Assembly (NCBI GenBank): GCA_934130935.1 | Contig: CAKOYQ010000017.1 | Span: forward strand, 1 to 27,560 | DNA from: an uncultured Clostridia bacterium | GTDB taxonomy: Bacteria; Bacillota; Clostridia; TANB77; CAG-508 | DNA: 27,560 nt | Reading direction: 5' to 3' | Part shown: one piece after another, positions 22,435 to 27,560 of the stretch | How positions within the stretch are numbered: position 1 is the first letter of the stretch | Layout: each line of letters begins with the position of its first letter | Position numbers and translations under genes: made by a program | The notes under the pieces: generated by a model | What the model saw: only the letters and a program-made list of their open reading frames with translations | Database searches by the model: none | What the model was told of the DNA's origin: nothing

Positions 22435-22644
22435 ATGGAAAAACTTGATAATATAGTTATGTACTCTCCAGAAGATGTTAGGAAATTATTACATTTAGGT
22501 AATGCTAAATGTTTAGAATTATTTAATTCAGAAGATTTTCCTAGTATTAGAATAGGTAGAGCTTTCTGGGTAAAAGCTGATTGTCTTGAACAATTTTTGA
22601 GCAAAAAACATGTTATAGGACAAGAAAATGAAGATTTATTCTAA
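22435..22644 (+). CDS. xis: Excisionase (MerR-like helix-turn-helix)
   Basis: A 69-aa protein started at ATG 22435, seven bases after AAGGAGG, in preference to the GTG at 22429. It is highly similar to the element 1 Xis (YSPEDVRKLLHLGNAKCLELF, DFPSIRIGRAFWVKADCLEQFL). Int follows after a 105-bp spacer with an inverted repeat. The C-terminal tail (GQENEDLF) is acidic and longer than in element 1. Confidence 0.85.
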   Translation: MEKLDNIVMYSPEDVRKLLHLGNAKCLELFNSEDFPSIRIGRAFWVKADCLEQFLSKKHVIGQENEDLF

Positions 22645-22661
22645 ATAAAATAACTATTTAC

Positions 22662-22731
22662 AGGAACACCCTAGCATACAATAAATTTAATTTTATGTGG
22701 TAAAAGAGTAGATTGCTAAGGTGGTATTCCT
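22662..22731 (+). promoter_or_regulatory. Inverted repeat between xis and int, element 3
   Basis: AGGAACACC (22662-22670) and GGTGGTATTCCT (22720-22731) are imperfect inverted copies flanking about 50 bp. This is the counterpart of the 7213-7284 repeat in element 1. The RBS of int lies a few bases after the right arm. Confidence 0.45.
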
Positions 22732-22749
22732 AAAGTAAGGAGGTACTAA

Positions 22750-24081
22750 TTGCAACACTCAAAAGGAATTACAGTTGGAACATATACAGTAAAAACAAAA
22801 AAGAAAGTAAATTCTTTACCTATCTGTCCAACCTGTAAAAATTGTAAAGATTGGTCAATTTGTAGCAACAGAAGAAAACAAACAAAATGCTCTATATGTA
22901 AGAATTGTACGAACGGTGAATGCTGTGATATTTTTTATATTTCATCATGCTCAAAAGCAATATTAAATTTGGGTAGAAGTCCTCAAACAGGAAAAGAGAT
23001 TAAAAAAACTTTTACAGGGAAGACCGAAGATGAGGCTTTATACAAACTTTATCAATTTAAAGATGAAGTTAAGAAAAATGGATTACCTAAAAATATTGTA
23101 GAAAAGACTATGGTTACAATTTATAGTTTAGGCTGTGAAATGGAAGAAATAAAAAAATCTAAAGGCAAAATAGGTACAAATGCATATAGAACTAACATGA
23201 GTACATTGAAAAGAATTAATAATTACGAGTTTTCAAATATACCAATTGAAAAAGTAAATAGAGAAAGCATAGAAGATTTCTTGGAAGCTGAAAGAGATAA
23301 ATCTAATTCAATAATAAAAAAGGATTATGGAATGCTTGCAAGAATATATGATTATGCAGAAGAAAAAGATTATATAAAAAAGAACTTTTTCAGAGGTTTT
23401 AATAAAATTGAAAAAACTCAAAGTAAACTTGCTACAAAACAAGTAAATCCAATGACATTCGATGAAGAAAAAAGATTTAAACAATTTTTAATAAATGATA
23501 CTCATCCATATAAAAATCTTGTTTTAATCGAATTGTATACTGGAATGAGATTAGGAGAATGCTTAGCACTTAATATTTCAGATGTAGATATACATAGCAA
23601 TATTATTCATGTTAGTAAAATACTAACACATGATGAAGATCATAAACCTTATATACATGATTCTGCCTTATCTCAAACAAAAGATGGTGCTAGACTTGTC
23701 CAGATTAATAACATTTTCAAAAATAATGTTATTGAAGCGATTTCAAATGCTGAAAACAATAAAGATAATGAAAATAAATTATTATTCTGCCAAGATAATG
23801 GCTCACTTATTTTAGAAAGTAGTGTAAATAGTTATTTAAAAAAAGTTGCAAAACAAATAGGATTAAGTTATTGGAAAGAATTTAGTTCACATAGATTAAG
23901 ACATACATTTGCAACAAGATGCATTGAAGCAGGAATTTCTTTACCTGTACTTCAAACATTAATGGGACATCATGATATTCAGACTACCATTAATGAATAT
24001 GGTAAAATATTTAATTTTTATCAGAGAAAAGAGAAAGAAAAATATATAAATTATGTAACAGATGGAATAAGTGAGATGTAA
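22750..24081 (+). CDS. int: Tyrosine recombinase integrase with Cys-rich N-terminus
   Basis: A 443-aa paralogue of the element 1 integrase. It starts with TTG, six bases after AAGGAGGT, at the point that aligns with the element 1 ATG. The Cys modules are kept: C26-x2-C29-x2-C32-x5-C38 and C47-x2-C50-x2-C53-x5-C59. The catalytic residues are R267 (GMRLGE), H381 and R384 (SHRLRHT), H407 (MGH) and Y417 (INEY). It acts on the tRNA-Pro core with arms probably at AAATTTCAA repeats. It is the last gene before the right end of the element. Confidence 0.92.
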   Translation: MQHSKGITVGTYTVKTKKKVNSLPICPTCKNCKDWSICSNRRKQTKCSICKNCTNGECCDIFYISSCSKAILNLGRSPQTGKEIKKTFTGKTEDEALYKLYQFKDEVKKNGLPKNIVEKTMVTIYSLGCEMEEIKKSKGKIGTNAYRTNMSTLKRINNYEFSNIPIEKVNRESIEDFLEAERDKSNSIIKKDYGMLARIYDYAEEKDYIKKNFFRGFNKIEKTQSKLATKQVNPMTFDEEKRFKQFLINDTHPYKNLVLIELYTGMRLGECLALNISDVDIHSNIIHVSKILTHDEDHKPYIHDSALSQTKDGARLVQINNIFKNNVIEAISNAENNKDNENKLLFCQDNGSLILESSVNSYLKKVAKQIGLSYWKEFSSHRLRHTFATRCIEAGISLPVLQTLMGHHDIQTTINEYGKIFNFYQRKEKEKYINYVTDGISEM

Positions 24082-24119
24082 AGCAAAATTGAAATAAATA
24101 TGAAAATTAAATAGATAAA

Positions 24120-24144
24120 AAATTTCAAAGTCAAATTTCAAGAA
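24120..24144 (+). repeat. Arm-type repeats, right end of element 3
   Basis: AAATTTCAAAGT (24120-24131) and AAATTTCAAGAA (24133-24144), 13 bp apart. The same two words, also 13 bp apart but in reverse order, occur at 17320-17344. Confidence 0.65.
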
Positions 24145-24199
24145 CTATATTTGATTTTGAAACACAGTAATTGCAACAGATTTGTGTTATATCGAGGTA

Positions 24200-24218
24200 G
24201 TCGCCTCGACCATATTTA
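24200..24218 (+). repeat. att core copy 4 (element 3 / element 4 junction)
   Basis: Fifteen bases identical to tRNA 65-79, and 19 bases shared with 17175-17193. The adjoining TCGAGG (24192-24197) pairs with CCTCGA inside the core. Confidence 0.9.
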
Positions 24219-24220
24219 TA

Positions 24221-24485
24221 GCTGTTTTCAAGAGAATTCGAAAGAACTTGAAAGCAGTTTTTATTATATAAAAGTACTATTTTCTAGGGTTTTAGGAAAT
24301 AGTATTTTTTAGTTTAATTCTAAAAAGTTCTAAAAAATTCTTAAAAATCCGATTATTTTGTTCCGCAAAATGTTCCGCAATGAATTTTTGCTCTTTAAAA
24401 AATGTTCAGAAATGTTCCGCAAAATAAATTTAATTGATATTTCAACACTTTCAGGAATTTCAAAACTGAAAGGAGAACTATTGTT
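24221..24485 (+). other. Left end of element 4: inverted repeat, terminator and repeated motif
   Basis: Non-coding. CTGTTTTCAAG pairs with CTTGAAAGCAG (24222-24257). TACTATTT pairs with AAATAGTA (24275-24304) and a T run follows. The 12-base motif TGTTCCGCAAAA occurs at 24359, 24371 (last bases changed) and 24413, with a degenerate copy TGTTCAGAAA at 24403. Confidence 0.7.
24359..24424 (+). repeat. TGTTCCGCAAAA direct repeats
   Basis: Three good copies and one degenerate copy, spaced 12, 32 and 10 bp, upstream of repA. They could be arm-type integrase sites (matching the position of arms in elements 1 to 3) or iterons for RepA. The right end of the element is outside the window, so this cannot be settled here. 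Confidence 0.6.
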
Positions 24486-25317
24486 ATGGATTTTATACCT
24501 TACAAATCAAATGAAACATTAGAGCATAAATACTATCAAATTCCTCAAGAATTATTTGTGAATGAAAAATATAAAAACAAACTTAATTCAGATAGTAAAA
24601 TTTTATATGCCTTTTTATTAGATAGATTATCTTTATCTCAAAAAAATCATTGGATAGATGAAGATAATAATGTTTATCTAATTTTTACAAGAGAAGAAGT
24701 ACAAGAAAAATTAAATTTATCAGATAAAACAGTTACTAAATCATTTAAAATTTTAATGGAAGTAAATCTTGTTCAAGAGAAAAGGCAAGGTTTAGGAAAA
24801 CCTAATTTAATATATGTTGGAAAGATTAATCATTCAGACTCGGAGAATTTACGATTCTTGAATCGGAAAATTTACGAGGAATCAAGACTAATATAATCAA
24901 TACTGACTCCATCAATCCTAAAAGTGATGAAGTACTTTTATTGATAAAGGATAAATGTAAATTAAATGAATTTACAAAAGAAGAAAAACAATTTTAGAAG
25001 ATGTAATTGATAATCTTTATTATATAGATAATTTAAAAGTTGGAAATATAACAGTTAATCATTTTAAAATATTGGACAAGCTTAATTTAATAACAAAAGA
25101 TAATCTTGTTCAATTATTAGATATATTGAAAAATACATCTAACATACAAAATGCTAAAAATTATTTAATGATTTGCTTATACAACAATTTAGGAAATACA
25201 AATATAAATAAAATGATTAAAAAAGCTGATACCATTAAGCCTAATGAAAGAGAATATCCTACTGGCTCTCTTGATTTCTTATATGCAAACTTTGATATGC
25301 CAACTGATACTGTATAA
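24486..25317 (+). pseudogene. repA: Frameshifted repA
   Basis: The first 115 codons match the element 1 RepA winged helix closely. The frame is lost around 24850-24880, where a near-duplicated stretch (TCGGAGAATTTACGA then TCGGAAAATTTACGA) shifts reading. A second shift near 24985-24997 ends the internal segment (FTKEEKQF then stop). The C-terminal part resumes (ILEDVIDNLYYIDNLKVG to the end) and keeps the SLDFLYANF motif. The whole length of a normal RepA is therefore present in three frames. The winged-helix part could still be made as a truncated DNA-binding protein. Confidence 0.8.
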
Positions 25318-25526
25318 GAAATGGCTCTGATATGAAGTTACAAGCAGATACTTTAAACTGCAACTTCACTATATAATTTGTTATAGCGAATGCTATGGCA
25401 AATTATAGCCTAATAATTGCTCTAGTAATTATTAGGGTAATACCCCGTAGGGCACACGACAAACTTGTTTGTCTAGTGTGTTAGACAAATAAATTTGTTT
25501 TTTGAGCAAGAAAGGACTTTGGAGCT
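25318..25526 (+). other. oriT: Hairpin series and oriT of element 4
   Basis: Hairpins in the same order as element 1: GAAGTT..AACTTC (near 25333-25367), TATAATTTG..CAAATTATA with inner ATAGC-GAAT-GCTAT (near 25371-25408), CCTAATAATT..AATTATTAGG (near 25409-25435) and CCC-CGTA-GGG. The oriT core at 25468-25489 follows, TTTGTCTA and TAGACAAA around GTGTGT. This oriT is intact although the relaxase gene is not. Confidence 0.75.
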
Positions 25527-26750
25527 ATGAGTTATGCCATAGTAAGAAATGAAAAATTAACACGAGCTGAAGTAAATGGTAAATGCACCCACAATGATAG
25601 AAAAGCAAAATGTCATACAAATAAAGATATTGATCGGAGCTAGAACACATTTAAATTATTATATAAAGAAAAACAATTACACCTATACAAAAGAATTTGA
25701 TGAATTTTTAAAAGAAAGAAATATAACTGCACATCTAAAAAAGACAAGTATAATTATGTGCCAATTAATGTTTACTTCTGACCAAGCATTTTTTGACAGA
25801 ATTGGAGAACAAGAAACTAAAAGATACTTTGATGAATGCTACAAATTTATCTGTAATTATAAAAATCTTGGAGAAGAAAATATTATATCTGCTGTTGTTC
25901 ATTTAGATGAAGGAGCGCCACATTTACACTTAATGTTTGTTCCAGTAGTTCATACTAAAGATAAAGAAAACAAACCAATTGATAAAATATGTGCAAGAGA
26001 TTTTTGGAAAGGCAGAAATAGTTATAGCAGTTTCAAGATTCGTTTTTCAAACACGTTAAAAGTAAAGGTTTTGATTTAGAAAGAGGCTTATATGTTGAAG
26101 AAACTAATAGAAAGAATCTGTCAGTTGAAGAATTTAAAAAAGTAACTAATTATGCTAAAACAAAAGAAATTTTAAAAACTGCAACTTTAGAGTTACCAAA
26201 CACACCCGAACTACAAGATATAAAAAAACTTGTTTTAAATAGGGATAAAATAATTGAAGAAAAGATTATAAAACCTCAAAACAAGCTAATAAAAGAACTT
26301 CATAATGAAAATGTGGCTTTGCATAAGGAATTATCTAAACAAACTGAAATAATAGATGTTGCAGAAGAGTTTGTAAAAGAAAAAGAAAGTTTACAAAATG
26401 AAAATAAAAATTTAGAACAAATTATTTGTTTATTGCAACAATCCAAAAATCAAGATGAAGAAGATTTGAAATTTGAATATGAAAATAAAATCGACCATAT
26501 AGAACACAAATATCAGAAAAAAATAAAAGAATTAGAAAAAGAAAATAAAGGCTTAAACAAGATTATTGAGAAATTTAAAGATAATTTAAAAAAGTTTCTT
26601 AAATGGTTGTGTCATAAATTTTCATATCCTTGTGAGGATGACCTTATAAGAGATTTTAATAAAGAAACATATTCGTATATTAATTTTGAAAAGCAACTCG
26701 ATACAAGCCATTTTGAAAAGGATGATAATGAAATGGATTATGATATGTAG
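25527..26750 (+). pseudogene. mobV: Frameshifted MobV relaxase
   Basis: Starts with MSYAIVRNEKLTR. A one-base insertion near 25640 gives a stop after 38 codons. The body then continues in another frame with an intact HLDEGAPHLH metal motif and stops near 26079 because of a one-base loss near 26033 (SYSSFK, where element 1 has SYRDLQ). The rest runs in the third frame with the coiled coil and WLCHKF end. Two separate lesions match the pattern in repA, so no full relaxase is made. Confidence 0.85.
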
Positions 26751-26766
26751 AAAGGATTTGATAAAT

Positions 26767-27117
26767 ATGAAAATAGATTATAGAAAATGTGGAGATTACT
26801 ACATTCCTAACTTGGTAATCTCAAATACTAAAAATTTTAAATTAGGAAAATACGGAAAAATGAGATTAAATTATTTAAAAACTCAAAAGAAAGCTGAATA
26901 TACAATTTTATTAATGGATGACAAATTAAGTGAACATTTACAAGAAATTGATGAAACTGCAACGGCTAGATATAACCTATTAATGAAACAATTTGCAGAA
27001 CGAGAAAATATTACAGAAGAATTAAAAGCTAATAATCAACTTGAATGGGTTGCCAAAATGAATTCAATTAAAAATCGTGTTGAAGAAATTATATTTAGTG
27101 AATTAATTTATGTATAG
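26767..27117 (+). CDS. tnpV: TnpV family protein
   Basis: A 116-aa protein started at ATG 26767 (MKIDYRKCGDYYIPNLV), after AAAGGATTTG. A longer in-frame reading from 26686 overlaps mobV and is not supported. It shares the KYGKMRLNYLKTQKKAEYTILLMDDKLSEHL block and the NQLEWVAKMNSIKNRVEEII end with the element 3 TnpV. Function is unknown. The gene is intact in a decayed element. Confidence 0.82.
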   Translation: MKIDYRKCGDYYIPNLVISNTKNFKLGKYGKMRLNYLKTQKKAEYTILLMDDKLSEHLQEIDETATARYNLLMKQFAERENITEELKANNQLEWVAKMNSIKNRVEEIIFSELIYV

Positions 27118-27129
27118 GGGGATTTTACA

Positions 27130-27432
27130 ATGGAAGAAAAATTAAAACCATTTATAGAAGAATATAGTGATGACTTTTATGAGAGCATTGAAGATATAAG
27201 ACAATATCTGATGAAATACAATAAGAATTATAGAGAAATCAAAAATAAAATTCACATGATTATGGATAGAAACTTAAATATTCAAAAATTGCTTGATGAA
27301 ACTCATTTAGAAGACGGATTAAGTGCAGGAGAATGTAGAGATTTATCACAAGTTATTGTTCTATATAATAATTTGCAAGATATTTTGGAAAAAGAAATTT
27401 ATTTTAAAGGCAGCATATGGATGAGCCTATAG
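27130..27432 (+). CDS. Small conserved protein with altered C-terminus
   Basis: A 100-aa paralogue of the 18392-18721 product, near identical at the start (MEEKLKPFIEEYSDDFYESIEDIRQYL) through KEIYFKG. The ending differs (SIWMSL and stop), where element 3 has CMDAYYYFKRIGIIN. An early frameshift or a replaced 3' end after about 27410 explains this. A GGGGGAT RBS lies upstream. It may still function, but the conserved Tyr-rich end is missing. Confidence 0.65.
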   Translation: MEEKLKPFIEEYSDDFYESIEDIRQYLMKYNKNYREIKNKIHMIMDRNLNIQKLLDETHLEDGLSAGECRDLSQVIVLYNNLQDILEKEIYFKGSIWMSL

Positions 27433-27560
27433 AAAATCTTGTGTAAATCGGATTTCCTTCCGATTGATAACTTGAAAAAATTCAATATTTTTATTATTAA
27501 CATTATTTTAATAATATTTTTCTAAAAAATCAATACTTTAGAAAAAGTTGTGTAAGTTTA

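Larger units (their letters stand above)
17188..24212 (+). mobile_element. Integrative element 3 (RepA-TnpV, HopA1-like cargo, Xis-Int, no relaxase)
   Basis: Bounded by att copies at 17175 and 24200. The right end xis-int arrangement is like element 1. No relaxase is present and no clear MobV oriT core is seen. Repeats AAATTTCAAGAA and AAATTTCAAAGT lie 13 bp apart near both ends, supporting the boundaries. Confidence 0.85.
24213..27560 (+). mobile_element. Integrative element 4, partial and decayed
   Basis: Starts at att copy 4 and runs out of the window without a right end. The gene order is repA, oriT, mobV, tnpV, small protein. RepA and MobV are frameshifted while tnpV is intact. The last 128 bp (27433-27560) hold only a short stem AATCGGA/TCCGATT and AT-rich sequence. 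Confidence 0.8.

Noticed and set aside
24192..24209. TCGAGG..CCTCGA at the end of element 3 as a remnant tRNA 5' half
   Set aside because: Only six bases pair with the core, and no D-arm or anticodon arm sequence lies upstream.

Overview
The window looks like an accessory region of a low-GC Bacillota, probably a gut-type Clostridia. This rests on the very AT-rich coding, strong AGGAGG-type ribosome binding sites, and RepA_N, MobV and TnpV families typical of Clostridia. No chromosomal protein gene is present. The only host gene is a tRNA-Pro(UGG) at the left edge, and everything to its right is mobile DNA.

The 3' end of that tRNA is repeated three more times in the same orientation (8755-8765, 17175-17190, 24200-24218). 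These copies divide the window into four integrative elements stacked head to tail at one att site. Element 1 (about 78-8765) carries RepA, a MobV relaxase with a recognisable oriT, cargo, Xis and Int. The cargo is an RHH regulator with an FxLYD membrane protein, an unknown helical protein flanked by two hairpin-rich intergenic regions, and a DUF6076 / DUF3800 / RelE-like nuclease operon. Element 2 (about 8766-17187) has a different plan. A leftward operon reads xis, replisome organiser, int, mobC, relaxase and three unknown genes, with a MobB-like gene nested in the relaxase. A rightward operon reads XRE repressor, Fic enzyme and AbiTii-like protein, and both operons start from promoters carrying copies of one operator. 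Element 3 (about 17188-24212) has RepA, TnpV, a HopA1-like protein operon, a solitary AbiEi-type antitoxin, an unusual repeat-rich region, Xis and Int, but no relaxase. Element 4 (24213 to the window end, right end not seen) is RepA, MobV, TnpV and a small protein, with RepA and MobV both broken by frameshifts.

Each element seems to use the same core site but its own arm-site motif, repeated near both ends where both ends are visible. Each also has an inverted repeat and a terminator-like hairpin just inside its left att. This would allow several integrases to share one tRNA and to accumulate as an array. Such an array could excise singly or as composites, so element 3 could ride with neighbours that have relaxases. 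The cargo leans toward phage defence or toxin-antitoxin functions, but only family-level resemblance supports that. The least explained parts are the DUF6076-DUF3800-nuclease cassette, the HopA1-like operon, the paired intergenic hairpin RNAs, the five-copy repeat near 22.0-22.3 kb and the Cys-rich integrase N-termini.
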